Counted from the first letter of the stretch, positions 24,488 to 34,500 are shown. The stretch: 64,000 bases of DNA from an uncultured Clostridia bacterium (GCA_934248055.1 CAKQKI010000001.1:186001-250000); one strand, 5' to 3'. Numbers and translations are program-made. The notes: generated from the letters alone by a model not told the origin.

Positions 24488-25687
24488 CTAAAATACGGCT
24501 GCAGTTGCCGAAATCATCATAATTACGGTAAGAATAAACACGTAACCGCACACGAATATCAAGGCGGCGAGCGAAGTTAAAACGTCGCCTATTCCGATAA
24601 CCGCTTTTGTAAAGCGCGCGTCGAGCGCAGGTTCGCAAAGCCCGATTATGAATTTTATTACGAACGAAATAATAATAACGCTTAATCCCGTTCCCGCAAC
24701 GCTCAGAACGAGCCATATTATCGCCGCAAGCCCTACTGAATTTTTAACGAGAATGCAGGAAGATAAAAGCACGTCCATTCCGCCGCTTAAAAAGCCGCCC
24801 GCTATCGGCACGAGAGAACCCGTTGCGTATTTCAGAATTTTTACCGACGCTCCGTTATACTGCGCGTTTACAACGCCCTGCGAACCTATAATTATTGTAA
24901 AAATCAAAGTAAAAAGCCCGAGCGACCATTTAAAAAAAGAAAACAGCGTTTTTGATAATTCCGAAAGTTTAACCCCTTCCGATACGTTTCCCACCGTAAC
25001 CGCAACCGCCGCTACGAGTAATACGGGCAAAAAGAAATTCACCGCTATACCCGAAGTAAAAAAACTTAAAAACGCAACGTACGGTTTATACAGCGAAACT
25101 CCGAAATCGCCGACCACCGCAGAAAGCGAAAACAGTAGCGGAAACACTTTTTCGATTTTCAAAGCAAAATCGTTTATCGTGTTGACGGAGTACTCCACGA
25201 CTTCGTAAAGTAATTTTCCAACGATAACGCAAACAAGCGAGTAACAAATATAAAAAACTATATTTTTTTCGATATTACCGTTATTTTTAGATATAATTAT
25301 ATTTGACGCCGAGCATAAAACGCCTATTGCGATTATTAAAGCGAGCACCTTGCTTATAACGCCGAAATTATTCTTTACCCTTCCCGAAAGATAAGAAATC
25401 ACGCCGCCGAAAGTCAATTGAATATCGCCCGTAACGATTTTTAAAAGCCTGTCTTTAAACGACAGTTTGTCGCCGAAAAGTTTGTCGAGTTCGTCGGTTA
25501 TAAACTCAAAATCCTTTTCTTCTATCCCGCTCAATATGCCGTTTACGGCTTCGTCAACGTTAACGTCGTCTTTTGCGCCGTCTGCAAAAACGGTAGAAGA
25601 ACACGAAAAAATTAGAAACAAACTTATAACGAGCAAGAACGCCGAAATGAGCGCGCGCCGCTTTTTTAACCTTTTATATGTTTTCAT
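24488..25687 (-). CDS. spoIIIAE: Stage III sporulation protein AE
   Basis: 399 residues: signal-like N-terminus (about 12-35), an extracytoplasmic segment, and about eight membrane helices. The block SYLSGRVKNNFGVISKVLALII and the polytopic C-terminus with VGLAAIIWLV and KFIIGLCEPALDARFTKAV are typical of SpoIIIAE, the large permease-like subunit of the SpoIIIA channel. Overlaps spoIIIAD by 4 bp. Confidence 0.92.
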   Translation of the reverse strand: MKTYKRLKKRRALISAFLLVISLFLIFSCSSTVFADGAKDDVNVDEAVNGILSGIEEKDFEFITDELDKLFGDKLSFKDRLLKIVTGDIQLTFGGVISYLSGRVKNNFGVISKVLALIIAIGVLCSASNIIISKNNGNIEKNIVFYICYSLVCVIVGKLLYEVVEYSVNTINDFALKIEKVFPLLFSLSAVVGDFGVSLYKPYVAFLSFFTSGIAVNFFLPVLLVAAVAVTVGNVSEGVKLSELSKTLFSFFKWSLGLFTLIFTIIIGSQGVVNAQYNGASVKILKYATGSLVPIAGGFLSGGMDVLLSSCILVKNSVGLAAIIWLVLSVAGTGLSVIIISFVIKFIIGLCEPALDARFTKAVIGIGDVLTSLAALIFVCGYVFILTVIMMISATAAVF

Positions 25688-26070
25688 TTTAAAAGCGACG
25701 TTGCAACTTCAACGAGTTCTTTAAATATGGGAATAGACGTGGTAAAAATTACTATTCTTCCCGCAAAAGCAATTTTTGAGCCTATCGATTTTACACCCAT
25801 ATCTTCGCATAAACTAACGGAAAACTCCATAAGATACGAAATAACCGTAATTTTGACCACCGTTACGAAAAGCGACGGATTTATCCCCGTTCCGTCTGCA
25901 AGTTGTTTAAAAAAGTTTACCGTGGTGAGAACGTAACCGCTGACGCCGATTAAAAGTATCGCGCCCGTCGCTATTAAAGAAAGCGACGCAAGTTCGGAGC
26001 CTTGCGCTTTGAGTATAACGAAACAAATTGCGCCTGTAAGACCGACGCCCGCAATTTTTAAAATTTCCAT
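25684..26070 (-). CDS. spoIIIAD: Stage III sporulation protein AD
   Basis: 128 residues, about four membrane helices; FliQ-like small membrane subunit. Blocks KAQGSELASLSLIATGAILLI and MGVKSIGSKIAFAGRIVIFTTSIP are diagnostic. Overlaps AC by 1 bp (TAATG type). Confidence 0.93.
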   Translation of the reverse strand: MEILKIAGVGLTGAICFVILKAQGSELASLSLIATGAILLIGVSGYVLTTVNFFKQLADGTGINPSLFVTVVKITVISYLMEFSVSLCEDMGVKSIGSKIAFAGRIVIFTTSIPIFKELVEVATSLLK

Positions 26071-26273
26071 CAGTATAACCCGAAAATATCTTTTATTACG
26101 GTAAAAAGTTCGCCTATCATTCCTATAACGAGCGCAAGAACGATTATAAGTCCCGCAAGGCTTACGAGCGTTGCTATGTCGTCGCGGTCGGATTTTTTAA
26201 GCACCTGACATATAACCGTAACAAGTATTCCTATCGCCGCTATTCTGAAAATAATATCTATACCGTAACTCAT
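26070..26273 (-). CDS. spoIIIAC: Stage III sporulation protein AC
   Basis: 67 residues with two membrane helices (about 8-24 and 37-60) and the KSDRDDIATLVSLAGLII block. FliQ-like subunit of the SpoIIIA channel. Overlaps AB by 1 bp. Confidence 0.93.
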   Translation of the reverse strand: MSYGIDIIFRIAAIGILVTVICQVLKKSDRDDIATLVSLAGLIIVLALVIGMIGELFTVIKDIFGLY

Positions 26274-26740
26274 CAGATCACCATTATTAAAATCGCAAGA
26301 CCTAAAACGAAGCCCGTTTTTATTGCAAGAGTTTTATATTTTTTATTAAATTCGCGCTTTTCTTCCGATAGTTTAATAAAATCGCAAAGAAAACTTTCAA
26401 CCGCAGTCGTCTGAGATTCTTCGCCGCCCTTTCCGATAAGCGAAAACAAAGAATCGAATTTCACTCTTTCGTTGTTTTTAACGTATTCGGGATAAACCGC
26501 CGTTTTGCCGTCTATTACCGAAGAAAGCGTGTTTTTGAATTCTTCGGACGAATATTCTTTGTCTTTTAACGTTTCAAGGCTGTTTTTAAGATATTTCAGT
26601 TCCGAAAGATAATATCGTAAAAATTCCGTGCAGGAAGAATAAAAAGCGTATTCTTTTTCTTTTTGCGCCGCTTTTATATACCCTATTCTCGTAAAAACCA
26701 CGAGAGCCGAAACGCCGATTAGGATTTTTAAAAGTTCCAT
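26273..26740 (-). CDS. spoIIIAB: Stage III sporulation protein AB
   Basis: 155 residues; N- and C-terminal membrane helices flank a soluble helical domain related to type II secretion F proteins. Overlaps spoIIIAA by 13 bp. Recognised from size, helices and operon position; the EFLRYYLSELKYLKN stretch resembles the family's RTALQALETEI region. Confidence 0.9.
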   Translation of the reverse strand: MELLKILIGVSALVVFTRIGYIKAAQKEKEYAFYSSCTEFLRYYLSELKYLKNSLETLKDKEYSSEEFKNTLSSVIDGKTAVYPEYVKNNERVKFDSLFSLIGKGGEESQTTAVESFLCDFIKLSEEKREFNKKYKTLAIKTGFVLGLAILIMVI

Positions 26741-27585
26741 AATATTTTTCCGCAGGCGTCATAAACGGAATATCGTCGTCCGCCGTTTTTAAAATTACAT
26801 ATTCCGATAAAATATTTAAAAACGCCGTTAAGAGATTTAAGATAGTCTTTTTCTTTTAATTCCGACAGCGAGCGCGCATGTACCGTCGCGATTACGTCAA
26901 CACCGCCTTTCTGAGCGGATAAAACGCCGTCTGCGTCGGAAACGCTCATAAGTTCGTCTGTAACTATAACTTGCGGGCAAAGCGTTCTTAAAGCCTGCGA
27001 AAACCCGAAAGCCTTATCGGCATAAGTTAACACGTCTGTAAATTTTCCCGAATCGAAACTCGAAGAGCCGCATTTTGCGGCTATTTCGTTTCTCTCGTCG
27101 ACTATAACGCAGAATTTTCCGCCGTCGGAAATAAGTCTTACAAGGTCGCGTATAAAAGTAGTTTTACCATCGCCCGCGCGGGAAAAAACGAGAACGCTGC
27201 CGCCGTCGTAACGCTCGTAAAAGGGTTTAGCAACGTCTTTAATGAAATGCGGCACTCTTATACATAAAGAAGAAAAGTTTTTAATCGCGGTTACGCCGTC
27301 GTTACCGTAAACGAATTCGCCGCCAAGCCCTATTCTTTCGCCGTCGTCGGTCGTGATAAATCCGCGCTTGATTTGCTCTTCGAAAGAGTAAACCGAACGC
27401 TTGCATGCGAAATAAACGATTTTTAAAAGATCTTCACGCGTTATAACTCCGCCCGAGCAAGAAACTTTACCGTCCGCGCTTACTATAACGGGCGGCTTGT
27501 TTTCGTAAAGCCTTAGTTCCGAAACGCCCGCAACGCGCGACGGCGGAATAATTTTTCTCAATTGTTCGGGCAGATAATCAAACAT
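26728..27585 (-). CDS. spoIIIAA: Stage III sporulation protein AA (ATPase)
   Basis: Cytosolic secretion-type ATPase that powers or assembles the SpoIIIA channel in the mother cell. 285 residues from ATG 27585 (MFDYLPEQLRKIIPP). The P-loop reads SRAGDGKTT; the first position of the A/G-x4-GKT pattern is Ser, a small oddity. Also CVIVDERNEIAA and a Walker B-like VIVTDELMS. No Shine-Dalgarno; a TATAAT ends 6 nt before the ATG. A TTG 60 nt upstream is in frame but has neither a site nor family similarity. Confidence 0.92.
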   Translation of the reverse strand: MFDYLPEQLRKIIPPSRVAGVSELRLYENKPPVIVSADGKVSCSGGVITREDLLKIVYFACKRSVYSFEEQIKRGFITTDDGERIGLGGEFVYGNDGVTAIKNFSSLCIRVPHFIKDVAKPFYERYDGGSVLVFSRAGDGKTTFIRDLVRLISDGGKFCVIVDERNEIAAKCGSSSFDSGKFTDVLTYADKAFGFSQALRTLCPQVIVTDELMSVSDADGVLSAQKGGVDVIATVHARSLSELKEKDYLKSLNGVFKYFIGICNFKNGGRRYSVYDACGKILWNF

Positions 27586-27590
27586 CGGTA

Positions 27591-27618
27591 TATTATACGG
27601 CAGTTTGTCCGCATATAG
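27591..27618 (-). promoter_or_regulatory. Candidate promoter of the spoIIIA operon
   Basis: On the minus strand CTATATG, 13 nt, GTATAATA, with the -10 ending 6 nt before the spoIIIAA ATG. The order and spacing suit a SigE-type promoter (consensus roughly ATA then CATA-AAT), which is the known regulator of spoIIIA elsewhere. Confidence 0.4.
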
Positions 27619-27670
27619 AACGAAAGGATATAAATTCCCTTGCAAAAAACAGTTTAAAATGGTAAAATAA

Positions 27671-27694
27671 AAAGCGCGTTGTGTTACGCGCTTT
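27671..27694. other. Hairpin between spoIIIAA and the YwaF-like gene
   Basis: AAAGCGCGT / ACGCGCTTT with a 6-nt loop. There is no T run after it on either strand, so it is not a standard terminator. It lies in the divergent region and could be a regulator-binding site. Confidence 0.35.
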
Positions 27695-27744
27695 ACAAAA
27701 AGAACTTAGTGATGACGAATGGAATCCCTAAAAGGAGTTTATTT

Positions 27745-28449
27745 ATGAAATTCGAAGGAGTATACGGTATAGGTCATATCGTTTATCTCGCAATAGCCTT
27801 AATACTTTATGCGGTCGGTCTTATATTTCTCTGTAAGCATAAAAACGACGAGAAAGTTAAATTCGTTACCGTAAAAATAAGCGCAGCCGTTCTTTTAATT
27901 TGTATAATCGCAAGCAGGTTTTCGGTTGCGATTAAAAAAGAAAACGATTTGAAATATCTTCTTCCGAATACGTTTTGCGGACTTTCAAGCCTTGTTTTAT
28001 CGATTGCCGTGCTTTTCGGTAAAAGGGATAATTGCGTTTTACACTGCATAGCCTATCTCGGCATGCTCGGCGGCACGATTACGATATTTTATCCCGATTT
28101 TCTTATAGAGCAAAGTTTTTTCGATATTTTAAGTATAACGGGGCTACTGCATCACGCGGTTATGGTCTGGCTCGTTATGGCAATAATAAAAACGGGTTAT
28201 CTGAAGCCGTCGATTAAAAAATGGTTTTATTATCCGCTCGGTTTATGCGTTATTATGACGCTTGGCATTTTTGAATCCGACTGCTTGAAATTTACTAATT
28301 CAATGCAGATAAACAATCCCCTTTTAAGCAGCGCGCCTATATTTACTTCGTGGTACGTTGTAGGAACGATTTCGATACTTCTTTTAATTATTTTTCTTTA
28401 TTTATACGAAAAGTTTTTTAATAAAACAAGTCAATCCGAAAATATATAA
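27745..28449 (+). CDS. Multi-pass membrane protein, possibly YwaF/TIGR02206 family
   Basis: 234 residues with about seven hydrophobic segments. The pattern of a GIGHIVYLAIAL start, central NTFCGLSSLVL, and LHHAVMVWLVMAII resembles the YwaF-type membrane family of unknown function, but this is not certain. Start chosen at 27745 because AAAGGAG lies 9 nt upstream; an upstream in-frame ATG has none. Ends at a strong terminator. Confidence 0.6.
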   Translation: MKFEGVYGIGHIVYLAIALILYAVGLIFLCKHKNDEKVKFVTVKISAAVLLICIIASRFSVAIKKENDLKYLLPNTFCGLSSLVLSIAVLFGKRDNCVLHCIAYLGMLGGTITIFYPDFLIEQSFFDILSITGLLHHAVMVWLVMAIIKTGYLKPSIKKWFYYPLGLCVIMTLGIFESDCLKFTNSMQINNPLLSSAPIFTSWYVVGTISILLLIIFLYLYEKFFNKTSQSENI

Positions 28450-28451
28450 AT

Positions 28452-28500
28452 AAAAACGCCTTTTACGATTTGACGGTTCAAATCGTAAAAGGCGTTTTTT
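28452..28500. terminator. Bidirectional terminator
   Basis: About 19 bp of perfect stem (AACGCCTTTTACGATTTGA and its complement) around a CGGT loop, with A run before and T run after, serving both convergent genes. Confidence 0.92.
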
Positions 28501-28503
28501 AAA

Positions 28504-29124
28504 TTATGCTTTTGCCTTTTTAGCAGGTTCGGGCTTTTTAAAGCAGCCGAGAATAATTGCGAAAATTCCGCCGAGACACAGCGTAACGGTGATAATCCAC
28601 AAAACGAGTTTATCACTGAGAACGTTGCTCACCGCGAAATACACGCCGAGCGTTACAAGCGCGATGGCGATTGCAAGTTGCCATACGGGATATTTTGTTT
28701 CTCCCTGCGAACGCTGATAGTAATAGGCTCTGAAAATTTCAACCACACCGCGAAGCCACAACGCAAGACCTAAAATCTGCCCTACGCCGCTTACCTTTAT
28801 TACGTTGAACTGCGAAAGAACGCTTCCTATCGCAACGAGCATAAGAAGAACGAATTCTATAATGGTAAGCACTTTGACTACGCCGTTGCTTTTCGTGAGT
28901 ATTTTTTTAAGCACGAAACACAGGCAATATAATGCGAGAGCGACGGCAACTATGATTTTTACGGTTTTATACCCCCATTCTTTAAAAAATACGTTAATAT
29001 CGCCGTCTTTCCAGAACGGCATAAGCATTACCGACAAAACCGTTACTATCGCGCCGATAGCGATATACGCCCAGAACCATTTGGTTTTTTTGGTGTTTAT
29101 TATTTTATTTATTTTTACAGCCAT
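28504..29124 (-). CDS. Multi-pass membrane protein, DUF308/HdeD-like
   Basis: 206 residues, about six membrane helices, basic N-terminus (KINKIINTKKTK) and Lys/Ala-rich C-terminus. Function unknown; helix pairs with LWLRGVVEIFRAYYY and LAIAIALVTLGVYFA suggest the DUF308/HdeD group, like 11142-11717, but similarity between the two is weak by eye. Ribosome-binding site AAGGAG and a consensus promoter upstream. Confidence 0.6.
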   Translation of the reverse strand: MAVKINKIINTKKTKWFWAYIAIGAIVTVLSVMLMPFWKDGDINVFFKEWGYKTVKIIVAVALALYCLCFVLKKILTKSNGVVKVLTIIEFVLLMLVAIGSVLSQFNVIKVSGVGQILGLALWLRGVVEIFRAYYYQRSQGETKYPVWQLAIAIALVTLGVYFAVSNVLSDKLVLWIITVTLCLGGIFAIILGCFKKPEPAKKAKA

Positions 29125-29147
29125 AATACGCTCCTTGTTTTTTTATC

Positions 29148-29176
29148 AGTATAACAATTAGTTATAAATTTGTCAA
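29148..29176 (-). promoter_or_regulatory. SigA-type promoter of the 28504-29124 gene
   Basis: TTGACA (29171-29176), 17 nt, TATACT (29148-29153) on the minus strand, 23 nt before the start codon. Confidence 0.75.
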
Positions 29177-29212
29177 TAGTTTAACGGCACATAAACAGCC
29201 CTTTGCTAAATA

Positions 29213-29236
29213 AAAAGCAACCCGAAAGTTGCTTTT
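29213..29236. terminator. Terminator downstream of pfp
   Basis: AAAAGCAAC / GTTGCTTTT with a 6-nt loop; the minus-strand continuation is T-rich. It lies 20 nt after the pfp stop. Confidence 0.7.
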
Positions 29237-29251
29237 ATTTTTGTCCGGCAT
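29235..29251. repeat. 17-bp match to the terminal repeat of the 59608-59887 element
   Basis: The reverse complement reads ATGCCGGACAAAAATAA, identical to the left end of the element at 59608-59624. It sits between the pfp stop codon and its terminator. Only the tip of the element is present. Confidence 0.6.
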
Positions 29252-29256
29252 ACGAA

Positions 29257-30513
29257 TTATTTCTTTATTCCCGCCTGTACTTTTTTAAGTTTTGCAAATC
29301 TCGGAAGTCCGTCTTCAAGCGGCGCTTTGCTGTCGCCCTGAATAAGCGGAAGCGCGTATTTTACGTATTCGTCGGAAATATACGTTCCGTTTTCAGTTAT
29401 CCATTCGAGCGGAACGGTTTTTTCCGTATTAGCCGCAAGTTTAAGATTAACAAGACTGTATTTACACTTATAATTGCCCTTTTTATCGGTATCGCGTTTA
29501 TAAACGACCATTTTATCGGTAGTACCCCTTACGGCAGCCTTGACCGCTTCTTTGCCCGCTCTGAACGTTTCTTCAACATCAACCTTACTTGCAAGGTGCG
29601 CGCCGCATCTCTGCATAAGGCTGAGTTCTATTCCGCGCGTTTTGAACCCCGTTTTTTCTTTGATAAGATTTGCAAGAGTTGCCGAAACGCCGCCGAGTTG
29701 AGCGTGACCGAAACTGTCGCGCGCGCCCTGAGAAACGAGTTCGCAAATAAGATTTCCGTCTTTATCGTGAATACCTTCGGAAACCACCGCGATACATTTA
29801 TTATTATTTTTAGCGCATACCGCTTTTACGTCGTCAACGAATTTATCTACGTCGAAAGGAACTTCGGGAAGATAAATAAGATCCGCTCCGAGACCTTTAT
29901 AGCCTGCAAGCGCCGCCGACGCAGTAAGCCAGCCCGCGTTTCTGCCCATCGCTTCGATAACGCATACCATGGGCGTGTCGTAAACCTTAGCGTCAAGATT
30001 AACTTCCATAATGGTGGTCGCGATATATTTTGCGGCGGAAGCGTATCCGGGACAGTGGTCGGTGCCGAAAAGGTCGTTGTCGATGGTCTTGGGAACGCCG
30101 ATAACGTTGCAATCCCACCCCGATTTCTTGATATATTTGGAAATCTTGTTGCAGGTATCCATACTATCGTTACCGCCGTTATAGAAGAAATAGCGGATAT
30201 TGTATTTCTTGAATACTTCTACTATTCTTTTATAATCGGTATCGTCTTTTTTAGCGTCTTTAAGTTTATATCTTACCGAGCCGAGCGCGGAAGAAGGAGT
30301 GTTTTTCAAAAGAAGAAGTTCTTTTTCGTCTTCTTTGGAAATATCGTAAAAATCTTCTTCGAGAACGCCTTTAATACCGTGCGCCGCGCCGTAAACGGCT
30401 GTAATATTAGGCTGTTTTAAAGCCTCTATGAATACTCCCGCCGCGCTTGCGTTGATAACGGAAGTGGGTCCGCCCGATTGCGCGAACATACACGCGCCTA
30501 CTAAATTTTTCAT
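29257..30513 (-). CDS. pfp: Phosphofructokinase, probably PPi-dependent
   Basis: 418 residues. Phosphorylates fructose 6-phosphate. The phosphoryl-donor motifs read GGNDSMDT (Asp in the second discriminating position) and PKTIDND (Lys instead of Gly), the combination typical of pyrophosphate-dependent enzymes; MGRNAGWLTA is also of the PPi/clade X kind. Good AAGGAG site. It follows the ATP-type pfkA in the same operon, 30 nt apart. The donor is inferred from motifs only. Confidence 0.88.
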   Translation of the reverse strand: MKNLVGACMFAQSGGPTSVINASAAGVFIEALKQPNITAVYGAAHGIKGVLEEDFYDISKEDEKELLLLKNTPSSALGSVRYKLKDAKKDDTDYKRIVEVFKKYNIRYFFYNGGNDSMDTCNKISKYIKKSGWDCNVIGVPKTIDNDLFGTDHCPGYASAAKYIATTIMEVNLDAKVYDTPMVCVIEAMGRNAGWLTASAALAGYKGLGADLIYLPEVPFDVDKFVDDVKAVCAKNNNKCIAVVSEGIHDKDGNLICELVSQGARDSFGHAQLGGVSATLANLIKEKTGFKTRGIELSLMQRCGAHLASKVDVEETFRAGKEAVKAAVRGTTDKMVVYKRDTDKKGNYKCKYSLVNLKLAANTEKTVPLEWITENGTYISDEYVKYALPLIQGDSKAPLEDGLPRFAKLKKVQAGIKK

Positions 30514-30543
30514 AATGTATCTCCTTATTATTTCACATATACC

Positions 30544-31506
30544 TTAAAGAGAAAGTATATGCGCTACTTCGTAAAGTTTTTTATCGAACACTCTCGGCAT
30601 TGCGAGCGCTTCGGAAATATCCTGAGCGATTATCTCGTTGTTTCTTATGCCTATAACCTTGTTCGTTTCGCCGCCCGATATCGAATCAACCGCCTTAACT
30701 GCCATTTTAGCGGCAAGTATTCTGTCTGTCATAGTCGGAGAACCGCCGCGCTGAATATGCCCGAGCGTAGTGGTTTTTACGGAAATGCCCGTAAGTTCTT
30801 TAATTCTCGAGCAAATTTCGTCTTTATTGCCCGCGCCTTCGGCAAGAATTATCATATTCGAAGTTTTACCGCGTTTCTGACTCTGAAGAAGAGATTTTGC
30901 TATATCGTCGATATTAAACGGTATTTCGGGTATAAGACAATATTCCGCGCCGCCCGCAAGCGAAGCGTAAAGAGCGATATCGCCGCACTTTCTGCCCATA
31001 ACCTCAAGAAGCGAAGCGCGGTCGTGCGAACACATCGTATCGCGAAGATTGTTTATCGCCGATAAAACGGTGTTTACTGCGGTATCGAATCCTAACGTAT
31101 AATCGGTATAAGCAAGGTCGTTATCGATTGTGCCGGGAATCCCCACAACGTTTATACCGCATAAATCGGAAAGGTCTTTTGCACCGCGGAATGACCCGTC
31201 GCCGCCGATTACGATAAGACTGTCTATTCCGTATGCGGATAACGTGTCCGCCGCCTGTTTTATGTATTCGGGTTCTTTGAATTCAGGGCATCTTGCGGTT
31301 TTCAATATAGTGCCGCCGCGGTGAATAATATCCGAAACGGAACGGGAATTCATTCGCGTTATGGAATTATTGAGCAATCCTACGTAGCCGCGTTCAACGC
31401 CGTAAACGTCAAAGTCGTTAAAAATAGCATATCTTACGCACGCCCTTACACATGCGTTCATTCCCGGAGCGTCGCCGCCGCTCGTTAAAATGGCAACTTT
31501 TTTCAT
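30544..31506 (-). CDS. pfkA: ATP-dependent 6-phosphofructokinase
   Basis: 320 residues, the standard bacterial PfkA length. ATP-type motifs GGDGSFRGA and PGTIDND, catalytic TIDND Asp, and LEVMGRKCGDIA. Commits glucose carbon to glycolysis, allosterically controlled by PEP/ADP in the family. AAGGAG ribosome-binding site. A weak promoter TAGATA-N17-TAAAAT with an extended TGC before the -10 is seen near 31541-31570. Confidence 0.95.
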   Translation of the reverse strand: MKKVAILTSGGDAPGMNACVRACVRYAIFNDFDVYGVERGYVGLLNNSITRMNSRSVSDIIHRGGTILKTARCPEFKEPEYIKQAADTLSAYGIDSLIVIGGDGSFRGAKDLSDLCGINVVGIPGTIDNDLAYTDYTLGFDTAVNTVLSAINNLRDTMCSHDRASLLEVMGRKCGDIALYASLAGGAEYCLIPEIPFNIDDIAKSLLQSQKRGKTSNMIILAEGAGNKDEICSRIKELTGISVKTTTLGHIQRGGSPTMTDRILAAKMAVKAVDSISGGETNKVIGIRNNEIIAQDISEALAMPRVFDKKLYEVAHILSL

Positions 31507-31586
31507 ATCACGAACTCCTTTTAAACAGTTACTTGATTTTCCTTATAGATTTTAGCATATATTTTATAAAATATCTACTGTTTTAA

Positions 31587-34500
31587 TTATTTTTCAAAGA
31601 AAATTACGTCTTTTTCATCGAGTATCGACATAAGTTCGCTGTACAGCCCCCTGCAACTTCTTATTTTCTCGTTGAGTTTGTACTTTTTACCGTCTTTTTT
31701 AACGAGTACCGTAATATCTCCCGGGTAACCCGACAATATTTCGAGAAGTTCGTTAAAATCGTCTAAACCGTCTGCGGTTATTCCGAGATATTGCTTTTTT
31801 GCGTCGGTAGTTGTTTCTTCGGCTTTCGCGCCGCTTTCGAGCGAAGAGAATTTTTCTATCATAACGCTCGGTTCTCTGCCGTCTCTTAATTGAAGTTTAC
31901 CGGATATTTTAACGATAGCGTCCTGCTCTACCGCGTTTTTGTACTTATCGTAAACTTTCGGAAACATAACGCATTCGACTGCCCCGTATAAGTCTTCGAT
32001 TGTGAGAATACACATATACGATCCCGAACGCGTGGTAACTTTTTTAACTCCCGTTATAAGTCCGCCGAACTCGACCGACATACCGTCCTGAACGTCGGTA
32101 TAAATAATTTCGCCGTAATCGTTTTCTTCTTTATTCATAAACAAAGCGGTTGAAAATGAAAGTTGTTTGAGTTCGTTTTCGTAGTGCGCGAGCGGATGAC
32201 CCGTAACGTAAACCCCTACGACGCTTTTTTCATAACCGAGTTTGGTTTTAAGATCGTATTCCGATACTTCCGGATAAACCGCAACTATTTTTTCAGGCTC
32301 TTCGAGCATGCTGAAAAGGCTTATCTGATTGCTTTCTTTTTCTTTATATATTACGGACGCTTTGTCAAGCACGTCTTCGTAAGCGGCGATAAGCCTGCTT
32401 CTGTAAACACCGAAACAATCGAATGCGCCCGCGTAAATAAGGTTTTCGACGAGCCTTTTATTTACGTACTGCACCGACCGCATGGCAAAGTCTTCGAACG
32501 AAGCGAATTTACCGCCCTTTTCGCGTTCTTTGATTATATCTTCTATTACTCCTATCCCGACGCCTTTTACCGCCGCCAGACCGAAACGAATTTTACCGTC
32601 TTTAACCGAAAAATACGCTTTACTTTCGTTGATATCCGGTTGAAGAACGGGAATTTTTTCGTCTTTTGCGTAAGAAACGTAGTTGGTTATTTCTTTGATG
32701 TTCGTTATTCTGTTGTTGAGAACGGCAGCAAGAAATTCGGGTTCGTAATAACATTTTAAATACGCCGTCTGATAGGTAACGAGCGAGTATGCCGCCGCGT
32801 GCGATTTATTGAAAGCGTATTTTGCAAAGTCTTTCATTTCGTTCCAGACCTGACGGGCAACGTCTTCGGGAACGCCGCGTTTAAGACAGCCGTCTATAGC
32901 CCTTGAAATCTTTCCGTGTTCGTCTACCGTTTCGGGTTTGCCGTTGATAAACGTTTCCACTTCTTTTTCCATCTCGGCTACTTTCTTTTTGCCCATCATA
33001 CGGCGGACCATGTCCGCCTGACCGAGAGTATACCCCGCAAGTTCCTGAACTATCTTCATAACCTGCTCCTGATAAACGATACAGCCGTAAGTCTGTTTAA
33101 GTATAGGCTCTAAAAGCGGATGAGCGAATTTTACGCTTTCGGGATTATGTTTGTTTTTTATAAAGCGCGGAATAGAATCCATAGGTCCCGGTCTATATAG
33201 CGACACGGCAGCCACTATATCTTCAAGGCACGACGGACGGAGTTTCGAAAGGAAGTCTTTAAACCCCCCCGACTCTATCTGAAAGATAGCGGTTGTGTTG
33301 CCGGAAGAAATAAGATCGTAAACTTTCGGGTCGTCGTAACCGTTCCTGTCGAAAACGACGTCTACTCCGTGATTTTCTTTAACGTACTCGATACACATTT
33401 TAATATCGCTAAGGTTTCTCAGTCCCAGAAAGTCCATTTTAAGAAAACCTAAATGTTCGAGTTCAACTCCCGTATACTGCGAAGTAATATCGTCGCCGTT
33501 ACGCGAAAGCGGCATGTGCCTGTCGAGAACATCCGCGCCTATTATAACTCCGCACGCGTGCGTGCTTGACTGCCGCGGCGCGTCTTCGAGTTTCATGGCA
33601 ATATCCACGACCTTTTTGATTTCGGGATTTTCGTCATACATTTCCCTAAGTTCCGGAACGGTGTAATCCGTAATACCGTCTTTTAGTTCCTTTTCGGTAG
33701 GCTCGTAAAACCCGAATACTTTCTGAAGAATATTCGGTCTTCCTATATCGAGCGTCCTTCCGTTTTTAACAACTTTATTCGGCATTGCCTTGGTTACTTT
33801 ATCAAGGTCGGCATACGGAACGTTAAGCACGCGCCCTACGTCTTTAATGGCGTTTTTAGCCGCCATCGTGCCGAAAGTTATTATTTTCGCAACGGTATCG
33901 TAACCGTATTTACCGCGAACGTATTCTATTACTTCCTGACGGCGCGAATCTTCGAAGTCCACGTCGAAATCGGGCGCGGATACGCGCTCCGAATTCAAAA
34001 AACGCTCGAAGTATAAATTATATTTTAACGGGTCTATATCGGTAATGTTTATTAAATACGCAACTATCGACCCCGCGCCGCTTCCCCTTCCGGGTCCTAC
34101 CGAAATACCCATTTTTCGCGCGGCGTTTATATAATCCCAAACGATAAGATAATATTCTATAAAGCCCTGCTTTTCTATAACCGAAAGTTCCATTTCGATA
34201 CGTTCGCGAATTTCTTTCGTTTCGGCGCCGTATTTGATTTTTATACCTTCGTTTATAAGTTTGCGGATAAAAACGATCGGGGTATCGCCGTTTTCCGGTT
34301 TATAGTGCGGAAACATATAGTGCCCGTAAACAAAACCGAAGTTACATTTATCGGCAATTTCGAGAGTGGTTTGCAAAGCGTCTTCGTCGTCAGGCAAAGC
34401 GGCAAGCATTTCGTCGTAAGTTTTAAGATAAAACTCGTCGCACGGCATTTTCATGCGGTTGGGAGTGTCTATATTAACGCTTGTCTGAACGCACATAAGA

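Noticed and set aside
29203..30420. 405-codon open frame opposite pfp
   Set aside because: It is the antisense shadow of a clear phosphofructokinase gene; its product has a Phe/Arg/Val-rich composition without any motif.
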